A stretch of DNA of 64,000 nt from Pseudomonas cedrina subsp. cedrina (GCF_001983175.1 NZ_MNPW01000005.1:186001-250000); one strand, 5' to 3'. Shown: positions 18,605-27,855, counted from the stretch's first letter. Translations and numbers: made by a program. Notes: generated from the letters alone by a model not told the origin.

Positions 18605-19269
18605 TGAAGCGTATCTCGCTGGGCCTGGCGACGTTGCTGGCCTGCGCCAGCACGTACAGCGCGGATATACCGCTGTATCCCACCGGCCCGGAAAAGGACT
18701 CGGCGTTTCTGCGGTTTGCCAACGGCACGCGCAGCGAACTGAAACTGGTAGCCGAAGGCTCCAAGGCCAGCCTGGTATTGGGTGGCGACAAGCTCGTCTC
18801 CGATTACCTGCCCGTGTCGGGCGGCAGTGCGCCGGTCAAGGGTGTGCTGAGCCTGGAGGGCCAACATTCTGACCTGGCGGTGACCGTGGCCCCGGGCGAA
18901 TTCGTCACCGTGGTGGCGTTGGCGGATGCCAAGGGCGGTATTCGCCAAGTGGTGATTCATGAGCAGCCGGACGACTTCAATGCCTTGAAGGCCTCCCTGG
19001 CCTTCATCAACGTCGATGCCACCTGCGCCGACGCCAGCCTGGAAGCCGTGGCGCAACAAGCCGAGCTGTTCAAGAAGGTCGCCGAAGGCGCGGTGCAGCG
19101 CCGCATGATCAACCCAGTGCAATTGTCGGTGCAGCTCAAGTGTGCCGGCGCGCCGGTCGGCCAGCCGCTGAGCTTCGGCCTCAAGGCGGGCGAGCGCTAC
19201 AGTGTGTTCGCCTTGCCATCCGCGACGGGCTCGCGGTTGTTGTTCGCACCCGATTCGCTCGCTAACTGA
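18601..19269 (+). CDS. wssG: WssG, AlgF-like cellulose acetylation protein
   Basis: 222 aa periplasmic protein similar to AlgF of the alginate acetylation machinery, which works with AlgI/AlgJ to pass acetyl groups to the polymer. Two in-frame ATGs (18601, 18604) follow each other; the first overlaps the wssF stop. Signal peptide MMKRISLGLATLLACASTYSA, mature part beginning DIPLYPTGPEKDSAFLRF, beta-rich, with two cysteines (in DATCADAS and LKCAGAP) positioned for a disulfide. WssH follows after 17 nt. Confidence 0.92.
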   Translation: MMKRISLGLATLLACASTYSADIPLYPTGPEKDSAFLRFANGTRSELKLVAEGSKASLVLGGDKLVSDYLPVSGGSAPVKGVLSLEGQHSDLAVTVAPGEFVTVVALADAKGGIRQVVIHEQPDDFNALKASLAFINVDATCADASLEAVAQQAELFKKVAEGAVQRRMINPVQLSVQLKCAGAPVGQPLSFGLKAGERYSVFALPSATGSRLLFAPDSLAN

Positions 19270-19286
19270 TCGGGCCCGACACCACC

Positions 19287-20702
19287 ATGGTCTTTGCCTC
19301 ACTCGAGTTTCTCACGCTGTTCCTGCCGGCTTTCCTGTTGATCTATGCGCTGGCTCGTCCGAGCTGGCGCAACGTCATCCTGTTGATCGGCAGCTGGTTG
19401 TTCTACGGCTGGTTGAGCCCGCTGTTCCTGTTGCTGCACATGCTGTTGACGGTGGTGGCATGGATCGGCGGCTTGCTGGTGGACCGCTCCCGTGAGGACG
19501 GCAAAGGCCGGGTGCGCCTGTTGATCGCGTTGATCGTGTTCAACACGGCAGTGCTGTGTTGGTACAAGTACGCCAACATCGTCGCCGGCACCGTGAGCGA
19601 GGTGATCACCTGGTACGGCGCCATGCCGCTGGACTGGCAGCGCGTGGCCTTGCCGGCAGGCTTATCGTTCATCGTGCTGCAGGCGATTTCCTACCTGGTG
19701 GATGTGCACCGTCATACGGTGCCGGTGGAGCGTAGCTTCATCAATTACGCCACTTATATCTCGATGTTCGGACACTCGATCGCGGGCCCGATCATCCGTT
19801 ACGACTGGGTCCGCCGTGAGTTGAGCCAGCGTTATTTCAACTGGGCGAATTTTTCTCTGGGCGCGCGGCGCTTCATGATCGGCATGGGCATGAAAGTGCT
19901 GGTGGCCGACACGCTGTCGCCGCTGGTGGACATCGCCTTCCACCTGGAAAACCCAAGCCTGGTGGACGCCTGGATCGGTTGCCTGGCGTATTCGCTGCAA
20001 CTGTTCTTCGACTTCGCCGGCTACAGCGCGATGGCCATCGGCCTGGGCCTGATGCTGGGCTTCCACTTCCCGGAAAACTTCAACCGGCCCTACCTGGCCA
20101 GCAGCATCCAGGATTTCTGGCGGCGTTGGCACCTGTCGTTGTCCAGTTGGTTGCGCGACTACCTGTACATCGCGTTGGGCGGCAACCGCGGCGGCGCTTG
20201 GCGCACCTATCGCAACCTGTTCCTGACCATGGCGATTGCCGGGCTGTGGCACGGCGGCGACAGCTGGAACTACCTGCTGTGGGGGGCGGCCCACGGTGTG
20301 GCGTTGTGCGTTGACCGCGCGTGGTCGCGGTCGAACCTGCCGAGTATTTCGCCGGTGTTGGCGCACATCCTCACACTGTTGTTTGTGTGCCTGGCCTGGA
20401 CCTTGTTCCGCGCACCGGACTTCCATTCGGCACTGACGATGTACGCCGGTCAGTTCGGCCTGCACGGCATGGGCCTGGGCGACGCGCTGGCCGTGGCGAT
20501 GCGCCCGGCTCATGGCATGGCGGTCGTGCTGGGCCTGGTGTGCATAATCGCGCCTATCTGGCAGGTACGCTGCGAACAGCGTTTTGGCACCCGGCCCTGG
20601 TTCGTGGCAGCGGCATCGCTGTGGCCGGTGGCCGGGTTTGTGTTGTCGTTTGCGCTGATTGCCAGCCGCGACGCCGTACCGTTTCTGTACTTTCAGTTCT
20701 AA
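19287..20702 (+). CDS. wssH: WssH, membrane O-acyltransferase (AlgI-like MBOAT)
   Basis: 471 aa polytopic inner-membrane protein of the MBOAT family that moves acetyl groups from the cytoplasm to the periplasm for cellulose acetylation. About ten hydrophobic segments; typical AlgI N-terminus (FASLEFLTLFLPAFLLIY; GSWLFYGWLSP). The catalytic region is visible: DFWRRWHLSLSSWLRDYLYI then GLWHGGDSWNYLLWGAAHG, with the two conserved histidines about 322 and 335. No strong ribosome-binding site precedes the ATG, so translation is probably coupled to wssG. Confidence 0.95.
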   Translation: MVFASLEFLTLFLPAFLLIYALARPSWRNVILLIGSWLFYGWLSPLFLLLHMLLTVVAWIGGLLVDRSREDGKGRVRLLIALIVFNTAVLCWYKYANIVAGTVSEVITWYGAMPLDWQRVALPAGLSFIVLQAISYLVDVHRHTVPVERSFINYATYISMFGHSIAGPIIRYDWVRRELSQRYFNWANFSLGARRFMIGMGMKVLVADTLSPLVDIAFHLENPSLVDAWIGCLAYSLQLFFDFAGYSAMAIGLGLMLGFHFPENFNRPYLASSIQDFWRRWHLSLSSWLRDYLYIALGGNRGGAWRTYRNLFLTMAIAGLWHGGDSWNYLLWGAAHGVALCVDRAWSRSNLPSISPVLAHILTLLFVCLAWTLFRAPDFHSALTMYAGQFGLHGMGLGDALAVAMRPAHGMAVVLGLVCIIAPIWQVRCEQRFGTRPWFVAAASLWPVAGFVLSFALIASRDAVPFLYFQF

Positions 20703-20714
20703 GGACGCCTGACC

Positions 20715-21839
20715 ATGCCTGCTCCTACTGCGCCGACTCCACCGAGCGACTTGGCCGTTCGTACCAGCCCCCTCGCGGCCTGGGTGCTGGTGCCCTTCTT
20801 TGCGGCGGGGTTGTTGTCCTGCGTCTGGCTGATGGTAAAGGGACCGATAAGTTATGTGCCGGCCAAGGTCAACACGGACATGCTGCTGCATGGCGACCTG
20901 ACTCACCGTTTTGCCAAAGAACTGGCCAAGGCGCCGATGGCAATCCAGGCCGCCAATATTGAACGCGCCGGCAGCTGGCTGGCGTTTGGCGATACTGGGC
21001 CTCGCGTCCGCCCGGGTTGCCCCGGCTGGCTGTTTATCAGTGATGAACTGCGCATCAACCGTTACGCCCAGAGCAATGCCCAGACCAAGGCCAAGGCAGT
21101 GATCGACCTGCAAAAACAACTCGGGCAAAAAGGCATCGACCTGCAAGTTGTGGTGGTACCGGACAAGAGCCGCATCGCCGCTGCGCAGCGCTGTGGCCTG
21201 TACCGCCCGTCGGTACTGGATAGCCGGGTCCGGGAGTGGACCGCCGCATTGCAGGCCGCCGGCGTGTCCGCTTTGGACCTGACCGAGACGCTCAAGCCGC
21301 TGGGCGCGGAAGCCTACCTGCGCACTGACACACACTGGAGCGAAATAGGCTCGAATGCCGGCGCCCAGGCCTTGGCGCAGCGGATCCAGCAGCGTGGCAT
21401 CAAGGCCACGCCGGAGCAAACCTTCGACATCACCCAGGCGCCGCTTGCCGTGCGCCCCGGCGATTTGGTGCGCCTGGCCGGTCTCGACTGGTTGCCGCCC
21501 AAGCTGCAACCACCAGGAGAGTCGGTCGCGGCCAGTACAGTCCATGAATCCGGCGGGGCAACCAGCAATGCCGACGACCTGTTTGGCGATGCGGGTCTGC
21601 CCAATGTGGCGCTGATCGGCACTTCATTCTCGCGCAACTCCAACTTTGTTGGCTTCCTGCAAAAGGCCCTGAACGCGCCAGTGGGTAATTTCAGCAAGGA
21701 TGGCGGTGAGTTCTCCGGTGCGGCGAAGGCTTATTTCGAGAGCCCGGCATTTAAACACACTCCGCCTAAGTTATTGATTTGGGAAATCCCAGAGCGGGAT
21801 CTGCAAACACCCTACGACGTAATCACGATGGGTCAGTAA
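20715..21839 (+). CDS. wssI: WssI, AlgJ/AlgX-like cellulose O-acetyltransferase
   Basis: 374 aa. Periplasmic, membrane-anchored SGNH acetyltransferase that would modify cellulose hydroxyls with acetyl groups delivered by WssH. One N-terminal membrane helix (AAWVLVPFFAAGLLSCVWLM). SGNH motifs as in AlgJ/AlgX: LRTDTHWSEIG with D205-H207 and LIGTSFSRN with S304 as nucleophile. AAGGA at the wssH stop is its ribosome-binding site. It ends the tightly packed part of the operon. Confidence 0.94.
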   Translation: MPAPTAPTPPSDLAVRTSPLAAWVLVPFFAAGLLSCVWLMVKGPISYVPAKVNTDMLLHGDLTHRFAKELAKAPMAIQAANIERAGSWLAFGDTGPRVRPGCPGWLFISDELRINRYAQSNAQTKAKAVIDLQKQLGQKGIDLQVVVVPDKSRIAAAQRCGLYRPSVLDSRVREWTAALQAAGVSALDLTETLKPLGAEAYLRTDTHWSEIGSNAGAQALAQRIQQRGIKATPEQTFDITQAPLAVRPGDLVRLAGLDWLPPKLQPPGESVAASTVHESGGATSNADDLFGDAGLPNVALIGTSFSRNSNFVGFLQKALNAPVGNFSKDGGEFSGAAKAYFESPAFKHTPPKLLIWEIPERDLQTPYDVITMGQ

Positions 21840-22014
21840 TTTGACGATTGGCCGTTTGTCTAGAAATAGACAGCCTCTCCTTCAAAATAATGACACTTTT
21901 GCGAGCTTGAAGCAGACTGCTTGCACTAGGGCGACCACGAAAAGACCTGCGGTAAGCAGTCGTATCAGCTGACCTTTTCACGTCTTTAAGTTTCGTCGTG
22001 ATGAGGAATTCGCT

Positions 22015-22947
22015 ATGAGCTTTACCGATGCTCTTCTCGTTCTGCTTGGCAAAGACGTCATTCGCGACGCCGAAGGGCTGAATGCGCGGCTGCATTTTTT
22101 CGGCGGCATCCCCGTGGATGACGGCACCCAGTTTTCCCCTCAAACCCCCAATTCGGATGCAGAGTCCCAGCCGCTGGATAAGGCTGCGCGGCGCCCCTGC
22201 GTGGTGGCGCTGGTATCGGTCAATGGCGGTGTGGGGCGCAGTTCTCTGGTCATGGCATTGAGCAGCGCTATGCAGCGCCAAGGCGAGTCGGTGCTGGCCC
22301 TGGATCTGGATCCGCAGAACGCTTTGTTTCACCACCTCGGCCTCGACTCGAGTGTGCCCGGCATCGGCCGCGCCAGCTTGCAGAATACGCAGTGGGCGCA
22401 TTGTCGGCAGGCGGGTTTTGCCGGGGCCCAGGTGATTCCGTTCGGCGATACCGATACCCAGCAGCAGGAAACCCTGCAGGGCTGGCTCAAGCGCGAGCCG
22501 GATTGGCTGGCGCAACAATTGGCAGGGTTGCGCCTGGGTGAGCACCAAACGGTGATCATCGATACACCTGCCGGTAATAACGTCTACTTCCATCAGGCGT
22601 TGAACCTGGCCGACGGTGTGCTGGTTATTGCGCGGGCCGATGCCGCGTCACTGGCCACGTTGGATCAACTGGACGGCCTGCTGGCGCCTTACCTTGAGCG
22701 CGAGACTGCACCTGCTGTGCATTTTGTGATCAACCATTTGGATGAGGGCAATGCTATCCAACTGGATATGGTCGAAGCGTTCAAGCAGCGTCTGGGGACC
22801 GTGCCGCTGGAAGTGCACGGCGATACGGCCTTCAGCGAAGCCCAGGCTTGCAGCGCAGACCCGCTGGATGTTCGCGGGATCAGCTTGGTGGTGGACGATA
22901 TCAACGACTTGAGCCGGGTAGTCAAGGCGTTGGAAAAACGCTGCTGA
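22015..22947 (+). CDS. wssJ: WssJ, second MinD/ParA-like protein of the wss locus
   Basis: 310 aa paralogue of WssA; shared runs include LDLDPQNAL, FGDTD and VIIDTPAGN. The Walker A is more degraded: VNGGVGRSS (N70-S77) has lost both the signature lysine (Asn) and the P-loop lysine (Arg), so ATP turnover is unlikely and a structural or regulatory role is more probable. It lacks the BcsR-like N-terminal motif of WssA. A 175-nt gap separates it from wssI, with a short inverted repeat (TGTCTA-GAAA-TAGACA near 21860) but no T-run, so an own promoter is possible. ATG at 22015 with GAGGA upstream. Confidence 0.88.
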   Translation: MSFTDALLVLLGKDVIRDAEGLNARLHFFGGIPVDDGTQFSPQTPNSDAESQPLDKAARRPCVVALVSVNGGVGRSSLVMALSSAMQRQGESVLALDLDPQNALFHHLGLDSSVPGIGRASLQNTQWAHCRQAGFAGAQVIPFGDTDTQQQETLQGWLKREPDWLAQQLAGLRLGEHQTVIIDTPAGNNVYFHQALNLADGVLVIARADAASLATLDQLDGLLAPYLERETAPAVHFVINHLDEGNAIQLDMVEAFKQRLGTVPLEVHGDTAFSEAQACSADPLDVRGISLVVDDINDLSRVVKALEKRC

Positions 22948-23082
22948 GGCGCGGTTTAAGCGCACACCGCCAAATGCTTATGCACAATCGGTTGGATGAG
23001 ATGTCACGAAACAACCATTTTGTGGAGCTGTTCTCATCCCGGCGCAACTGCCTGTTTTACGTGCCTTTTATTTTATGAACAA

Positions 23083-23114
23083 AAAATGACCAGCCTGGCT
23101 TTTGGCCTGGAATC
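23083..23114 (-). terminator. probable terminator of the ABC importer operon
   Basis: On the minus strand an imperfect hairpin (CCAGGCC...GGCTGG) is followed by CATTTTTTG, about 75 nt past the methyltransferase stop. It also lies 136 nt after wssJ on the other strand. Confidence 0.5.
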
Positions 23115-23187
23115 CACGTGCCTTCAGGTTCCGTAGAGAATTCATCAACAGAGTTATCCACAGGCTGCGGTGCGGCAATTTTGCCCT

Positions 23188-24375
23188 TTAATCGCGCTCG
23201 GCAAGCACCATCAAGTTGCGCGGCGTCAATGCGCAATCGCAGAAGCTGCCTACTTCAACCCTGTAGCCGTTTTCGCCAAGAAACAACGCCCGATCCAGTA
23301 CCAGCCACACCTCCAGCGGGCGCCGAAACAGCCCACGCACCAATTCCAGATTCCTGACCTCGGCCAGGCGCTGCCAGCCGTATGCCTCCAGCGCTGACCA
23401 ATTCTGCTCGCCTGTGGATAAGCCTTTGAGGTTCGCCAGTTCACGGCAGTAGTCGGCGAAGGGCATGCCCAGCCAACTGGCGGGCAGGGACGGCGTGGGC
23501 AGGTACTCGTCGAGGCCGCGCAGTTCGCGTTGCAGGTGGTCGAAGCCGAGGCGCCTGGCCATGGAGATGTCCCGCTGCTGGCGCACCCGCTTGCCGGCGG
23601 TGACGGTTTCGCTCAGCGGCAGGCCCAGGTCATCGATCGACAACTGCAAGTGCGATGCGCGCCCGGCGTTGGACAGCGGTTGGTAAGTGTCGGCGTTGAT
23701 GCGGTTATAGCAGCAGGGCGCCAGCGCCAGCTGTTTGCAGCCAACCGCGCTGGCCAGTTGCAGCAGGCGCACGTGCAGGTCGCCGCAGGCATGCAGCGCT
23801 ACGGGCGTATGTTCGTCGGTCATAGCCACGTCGGCCGTCACGTCTTGCAGGCGATGGGTGACGGGCAGGCCGTGGTGTTCGCTCAAGGCTCGGCCTGTGG
23901 CGATCAGCGCGGGGTCATATTCCAGGCAGGTCAGCGTTTGACCGGCTTGCAGCAGGCGGCGACCCAGGTGGCCCTTGCCGGCGCACCAGTCCAGCCAATG
24001 CGTGGGAGTTTGCGCAAATTGCAGCGCGGCACCGAAGGCTTCGATCTGCTGCCATTTGCGGCCGGGCACATCAACGTTCAGGCGATGGCGCGCGGGTGCC
24101 AGCGGTTGCGTCGGCAATTTATCCACAGCGCTGAGTTGTCTGGCTTGGGCGGCAAGTTGTGGAAAAGGAGCGGGTGCCGGCAGGTCATGGGGTTGGTTGT
24201 GGCTGGTCTCGGCATCGGCCAACGAACGTTGGCGCAGCCAGGCGGCGAGGTCGGGATGTTCGGTTTCCCAGGGTAGATGCCGATGAGTAAAGGGCCGTGG
24301 TTTCCACAGCCCCTGATGCTCGATCAGAAACGCATCCAGCGCCTGGAAGCGTGCCTCAACGTCCCTGGCATTCAT
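23188..24375 (-). CDS. class I SAM-dependent methyltransferase
   Basis: 395 aa. A methyltransferase domain begins about residue 140: WLDWCAGKGHLGRRLL is motif I, TCLEYDPALI motif II and VALHACGDLHVRLL a later motif. ALAPCCYNRI contains a CC-Y motif as in the METTL25/RRNAD1-like group. The N-terminal 130 residues are helical and specific to this family. Substrate unknown. The start overlaps the permease gene by 20 nt, so it is the last gene of the ABC importer operon; whether this link is functional is unclear. Confidence 0.8.
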   Translation of the reverse strand: MNARDVEARFQALDAFLIEHQGLWKPRPFTHRHLPWETEHPDLAAWLRQRSLADAETSHNQPHDLPAPAPFPQLAAQARQLSAVDKLPTQPLAPARHRLNVDVPGRKWQQIEAFGAALQFAQTPTHWLDWCAGKGHLGRRLLQAGQTLTCLEYDPALIATGRALSEHHGLPVTHRLQDVTADVAMTDEHTPVALHACGDLHVRLLQLASAVGCKQLALAPCCYNRINADTYQPLSNAGRASHLQLSIDDLGLPLSETVTAGKRVRQQRDISMARRLGFDHLQRELRGLDEYLPTPSLPASWLGMPFADYCRELANLKGLSTGEQNWSALEAYGWQRLAEVRNLELVRGLFRRPLEVWLVLDRALFLGENGYRVEVGSFCDCALTPRNLMVLAERD

Positions 24376-25087
24376 CGACGCGCAGCCAACGTTCCAGCAG
24401 TTTGAAGCCGCGCACCAAAATGTAGGCCATCAACAGGTAGAACAGGCCGGCCGCGAAGAAGATCTCCACGGGCAAGTAAGTGCGCGCGATGATCGTGCGC
24501 GCCATGCCGGTCAGTTCCAGCAGGGTCACGGTACTGGCCAGGGCGCTGGCCTTGAGCATCAGGATCACTTCGTTGCTGTACGCCGGCAGGCCGATGCGCG
24601 AGGCGCGCGGCAGGATGATGTAGAACAGCGTCTTGGGCTTGGACATACCCAGGGCACGCGCCGCTTCGATCTCGCCGGGCGGAATGGCCTGGATCGCGCC
24701 GCGCAGGATCTCGGCGATGTAGGCGGCGGTGTGCAGGGTCATGGTGGCGGTCGCGCACCAGAACGGATTGCGCAGGTACGGCCACAGGAAGCTCTCGCGT
24801 ACGGCATCGAATTGCGCGAGTCCGTAGTACACCAGAAACAACTGCACCAGTAGCGGCGTGCCACGGAAGAAGAAGATGTAGGCGTAGGGCAAGGCGCTGA
24901 CGTACCAGCGGCGCGAAGAGCGGGCGATGCCCAGGGGAATCGCCAGCAGCAAACCGGCGATCACTGCGATGGCCACCAGCTCCAGGGTCAACGTCGCGCC
25001 CTGGGCCAGCTTGGGCAGCCACTTGATGATCACAGCCCAGTTAAGGCCCAGGTCGAAATGCGCCAGCCAGCTGTAGTCGCCGCTCAT
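24356..25087 (-). CDS. amino-acid ABC transporter permease (HisM-like)
   Basis: 243 aa inner-membrane permease of the polar amino-acid uptake family. Five hydrophobic segments and the EAA loop EIEAARALGMSKPKTLFYIILP, the docking site for the ATPase. The N-terminal FFFRGTPLLVQLFLVYYG is typical of HisM/ArtM. The ATG at 25087 overlaps the stop of the HisQ-like gene (ATGA), indicating coupling and a heterodimeric channel. Confidence 0.93.
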   Translation of the reverse strand: MSGDYSWLAHFDLGLNWAVIIKWLPKLAQGATLTLELVAIAVIAGLLLAIPLGIARSSRRWYVSALPYAYIFFFRGTPLLVQLFLVYYGLAQFDAVRESFLWPYLRNPFWCATATMTLHTAAYIAEILRGAIQAIPPGEIEAARALGMSKPKTLFYIILPRASRIGLPAYSNEVILMLKASALASTVTLLELTGMARTIIARTYLPVEIFFAAGLFYLLMAYILVRGFKLLERWLRVDECQGR

Positions 25088-25779
25088 TGGGTGCTCCTTG
25101 CAAAGCCGCGGGCGGCGCGTTTTTCCAGAAAGTGCATGCCGGTCATGGCCAGTACCGTGAGCCCCAGGTACATGAACGCGGCGACCATGAAGAAGGTGAA
25201 CGGCTGCTTGGTCACGGTCACGCCGATCTGCGCGTGGCGCATGATTTCTTCCAGGCCGATCACCGACACCAGCGCGGTGTCCTTCATCAGGATCATGAAC
25301 AGGTTGCCCAGGCCGGGCAGGGCGATGCGCCACATCTGCGGCATGATCAAGCGGGTAAAAATCCGCACCTTCGACAGCCCCAGCGCCACACCGGCTTCGC
25401 GGTGGCCCTTGGGAATGGCGAGGATCGCACCACGAAACACTTCCGTGGCGTAGGCGCCAAAGCACAGGCCCAGGGCGATCACCCCGGCGGCGAAGGCGCT
25501 GAGGGAAAGGTCGGGGTAGCCGAAGAACTCACCGAGGGCGCGCATCAGGTTGACGGTGCCGAAGTAAATCAGCAGCACCCACAGCAATTCGGGAATGCCG
25601 CGAACAAGGGTCGAGTAAGCTCCGCCCAACCATTGCAACGGCTTGTAAGGCGACGTCTTGGCCAAGGCCCCGGCCAGGCCGAGCACCAGCCCCAGGCACA
25701 ACGCCGTGAGCGCCAGTTTGACGGTCATCAGCGCACCAGCGGCAAGCGCCGGGCCGAATCCGTAGAGATCGAAATTCAT
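25084..25779 (-). CDS. amino-acid ABC transporter permease (HisQ-like)
   Basis: 231 aa partner permease. Hydrophobic segments flank LVRGIPELLWVLLIYFG and the EAA loop HREAGVALGLSKVRIFTRLIMP. The start MNFDLYGFGPALAAGA at 25779 is preferred over a TTG 30 nt upstream because it fits family N-termini; no strong ribosome-binding site is visible for either. An intergenic hairpin separates it from the binding-protein gene. Confidence 0.92.
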   Translation of the reverse strand: MNFDLYGFGPALAAGALMTVKLALTALCLGLVLGLAGALAKTSPYKPLQWLGGAYSTLVRGIPELLWVLLIYFGTVNLMRALGEFFGYPDLSLSAFAAGVIALGLCFGAYATEVFRGAILAIPKGHREAGVALGLSKVRIFTRLIMPQMWRIALPGLGNLFMILMKDTALVSVIGLEEIMRHAQIGVTVTKQPFTFFMVAAFMYLGLTVLAMTGMHFLEKRAARGFARSTQ

Positions 25780-25805
25780 GGTGGTTTCATATCGCGGCAG
25801 GCAGT

Positions 25806-25843
25806 GCAAAAAGCCGGCGCGCCCCAGTGAGCGCGCCGGGCAT
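25806..25843 (-). terminator. hairpin between binding-protein and permease genes
   Basis: On the minus strand CCGGCGCGC...GCGCGCCGG is followed by CTTTTTG. It lies just after the binding-protein stop. A partial terminator or 3' stabiliser here would give more binding protein than permease, a common arrangement. Confidence 0.6.
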
Positions 25844-25853
25844 GCCGTTCAGA

Positions 25854-26606
25854 TCATTCGATGCTGAACGGGAAGTACTTGTCGTTGATCTTTTTGTAGG
25901 TGCCGTCTGCCTTGATCTCTGCCAGGGCTTTGTTCAGGCGCTCGCGCAGTGGGTCGCCCTTGCGCACGGCGATACCGATCTTGTCGCTTTCTACAACCGG
26001 GTCGCCCTTGAACTCGTAGGCCGAACCGTCTTTGCTCTTGAGCCATTCGTACTGCACGTACTTGTCGGCCAGGATGCCGTCGAGGCGACCGGAGGTCAGG
26101 TCGAGGTAGGCGTTTTCCTGGGTGTCGTACAGCTTGGCTTCGGTGTCCGGCAGTTTGTCTTCCAAGTAGCTACCGGCCAGGGTCGCACGTTGTGCACCGA
26201 TGACTTTGCCCTTCAGGTAGTCCGCGTCGGGTTTGAAGTCGGCGGTGGCCTTGGGCGCGATGAACTGCAGCTTGTTGGAGTAGTACGGGTCGGTGAAGTC
26301 GACGGCCTGCTTGCGCTCATCGGTGATCGACAGCGAGGAAATCAGGAAGTCGAACTTCTTGGCATTCAGGGCCGGGATGATGCCGTCCCAGTCGGACACG
26401 TACACTTCGCACTTCTCGACTTTCATCTTGGCGCACAGGGCGTCGCCGATGTCTTTGTCGAAGCCGACCACGTTGCCGCTGGCGTCTTTGTTGTTGAAGG
26501 GCGGGTAGGCCGCTTCAATCCCCATTTTCAAGGTTTCTGCCATGGCCGTGGCGCTGAACGCCATCGAGACGGCCGCGGCCAGAAGGAATTTTTTATAGTT
26601 CTGCAT
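25854..26606 (-). CDS. polar amino-acid ABC transporter substrate-binding protein
   Basis: 250 aa periplasmic binding protein (HisJ/ArgT/AotJ family). Signal peptide MQNYKKFLLAAAVSMAFSATAMA; mature start ETLKMGIEAAYPPFNNKD; signature GFDKDIGDALCAKMKVEKCE with a cysteine pair as in HisJ; SSLSITDERKQAVDFTDPYY and AQRATLAGSYLEDKLP line the binding cleft. This points to basic or polar amino acids such as arginine, lysine or histidine; the exact ligand is not readable. ATG at 26606 with GGAG. It sits between the ATPase and permease genes. Confidence 0.93.
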   Translation of the reverse strand: MQNYKKFLLAAAVSMAFSATAMAETLKMGIEAAYPPFNNKDASGNVVGFDKDIGDALCAKMKVEKCEVYVSDWDGIIPALNAKKFDFLISSLSITDERKQAVDFTDPYYSNKLQFIAPKATADFKPDADYLKGKVIGAQRATLAGSYLEDKLPDTEAKLYDTQENAYLDLTSGRLDGILADKYVQYEWLKSKDGSAYEFKGDPVVESDKIGIAVRKGDPLRERLNKALAEIKADGTYKKINDKYFPFSIE

Positions 26607-26619
26607 GCATGTTGCTCCG

Positions 26620-27393
26620 TTAGCGGTTGCTGGACATGAATTGTTTGCAGCGCGCCGAAAGCGGGTTTTCAAACACCTGCTGTGGCGATCCTTGCTCTTC
26701 GACCAGGCCCTGGTGCAGGAACACCACTTCGCTGGACACCTGACGGGCGAAGCCCATTTCGTGGGTGACCAGCAGCATGGTGCGGCCTTCTTCGGCCAGC
26801 GCGCGGATCACATTAAGTACTTCCTGGACCATTTCCGGGTCAAGCGCCGAAGTGGGTTCGTCGAACAGGATGACCTTGGGCTGCATCGCCAGGGTGCGCG
26901 CGATGGCCGCCCGTTGTTGCTGGCCGCCGGAGAGCTGCGCAGGGTAGGCGTGGCGCTTGTCGCCGATGCCGACCTTGGCCAGCAGGGCTTCGGCCACTTC
27001 GATGGCTTCGGCTTTACTCTGGCCGAGCACGCGGCGCGGGGCCTCGATGATGTTGTCGAGGATGCTCATGTGCGGCCACAGGTTAAAGTTTTGAAACACA
27101 AAACCGATTTCGCTGCGCAGGCGGTTGATCTGCTTGCCGTCGGCGGCCATCAGCTCGCCGTTTTTCGCGGCCTTGAGCTTGAGTTCTTCGCCGGCCACCA
27201 GGATCTGGCCCTGGTGCGGGTTTTCCAGCAGGTTGATGCAGCGCAAAAAGGTGGACTTGCCGGAACCGGAGGAACCCAGGATCGAGATCACGTCGCCGTC
27301 GCGAGCGGTCAGCGAGATACCTTTGAGTACCTCCAGCTCACCGTAGCGTTTGTGCAAGTTGCGGATTTCAAGCGCGGGCGTGGCCTGGGCCAT
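26620..27393 (-). CDS. amino-acid ABC transporter ATP-binding protein (HisP-like)
   Basis: 257 aa cytoplasmic ATPase of the importer. Walker A GSSGSGKST, Q-loop VFQNFNLWPH, signature LSGGQQQR, Walker B VILFDEPTSALD and H-loop VTHEM are all present. First gene of the operon (ATPase, binding protein, HisQ-like, HisM-like, methyltransferase), read leftward. GAGGACC precedes the ATG. Confidence 0.95.
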   Translation of the reverse strand: MAQATPALEIRNLHKRYGELEVLKGISLTARDGDVISILGSSGSGKSTFLRCINLLENPHQGQILVAGEELKLKAAKNGELMAADGKQINRLRSEIGFVFQNFNLWPHMSILDNIIEAPRRVLGQSKAEAIEVAEALLAKVGIGDKRHAYPAQLSGGQQQRAAIARTLAMQPKVILFDEPTSALDPEMVQEVLNVIRALAEEGRTMLLVTHEMGFARQVSSEVVFLHQGLVEEQGSPQQVFENPLSARCKQFMSSNR

Positions 27394-27840
27394 GTGCGGT
27401 CCTCATTGTGTTCGTTGCGATCTTCGCTGTTGGTCCGCCTTCCTGGCGAGGCGCCAAGCTAGCATAGCGTCCGGATGGCAGCCAACAGCGCGGCCGGCGG
27501 TAAACAGGTGGTGTGCGGCGGGGTGTCGCATCGGCACAGCAGCGTGTCGCGCCATCAACAACCGAACAACCGTTTGAACCTGGAAAACCGCCGGCTTCGC
27601 GTAAAAAAGGGCGCGATGGTGCCAGCTTTGGCCGGGTGTTGGAAGGGTTAACCGGGCAAACGGTGCGTATCAGCCCTTTTATGGAGCGTCACGTACTTTT
27701 TGTGTGTGTTTATGGTGCGTTTATTCGTCTTGAAAGTGGGGAGGACGGTAACGCTATAGCGGAATGCCATTATTATCAAAGAGTTGCGATGTGTGCCGAA
27801 ACGTCCTACAGCCCACGCCCATTGGGACTTTGAAACATTT
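27394..27840. other. divergent intergenic region, ABC operon / gabP
   Basis: About 450 nt without a convincing gene; an open frame near 27513-27833 has no ribosome-binding site or recognisable sequence. The left part must hold the promoter of the importer operon (not identified). An ATGGTGCG half-site at 27712-27719, about 120 nt upstream of the sigma-54 promoter of gabP, matches the right half of the NtrC consensus. Confidence 0.4.
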
Positions 27841-27855
27841 TGGCGCAAATCTTGC
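27841..27855 (+). promoter_or_regulatory. sigma-54 (-24/-12) promoter of gabP
   Basis: TGGCGCAAATCTTGC has GG and GC exactly 10 nt apart and matches the TGGC...TTGC core. It ends 93 nt before the permease ATG. Sigma-54 control fits a nitrogen-source transporter. Confidence 0.65.

Noticed and set aside
25780-25809. Extended N-terminus (TTG at 25809) for the HisQ-like permease
   Set aside because: The extension lies against the intergenic hairpin and is not family-like; the ATG at 25779 gives the usual N-terminus.
27513-27833. Possible small gene upstream of gabP
   Set aside because: No ribosome-binding site, odd composition, and it overlaps the region that must hold regulatory sites.
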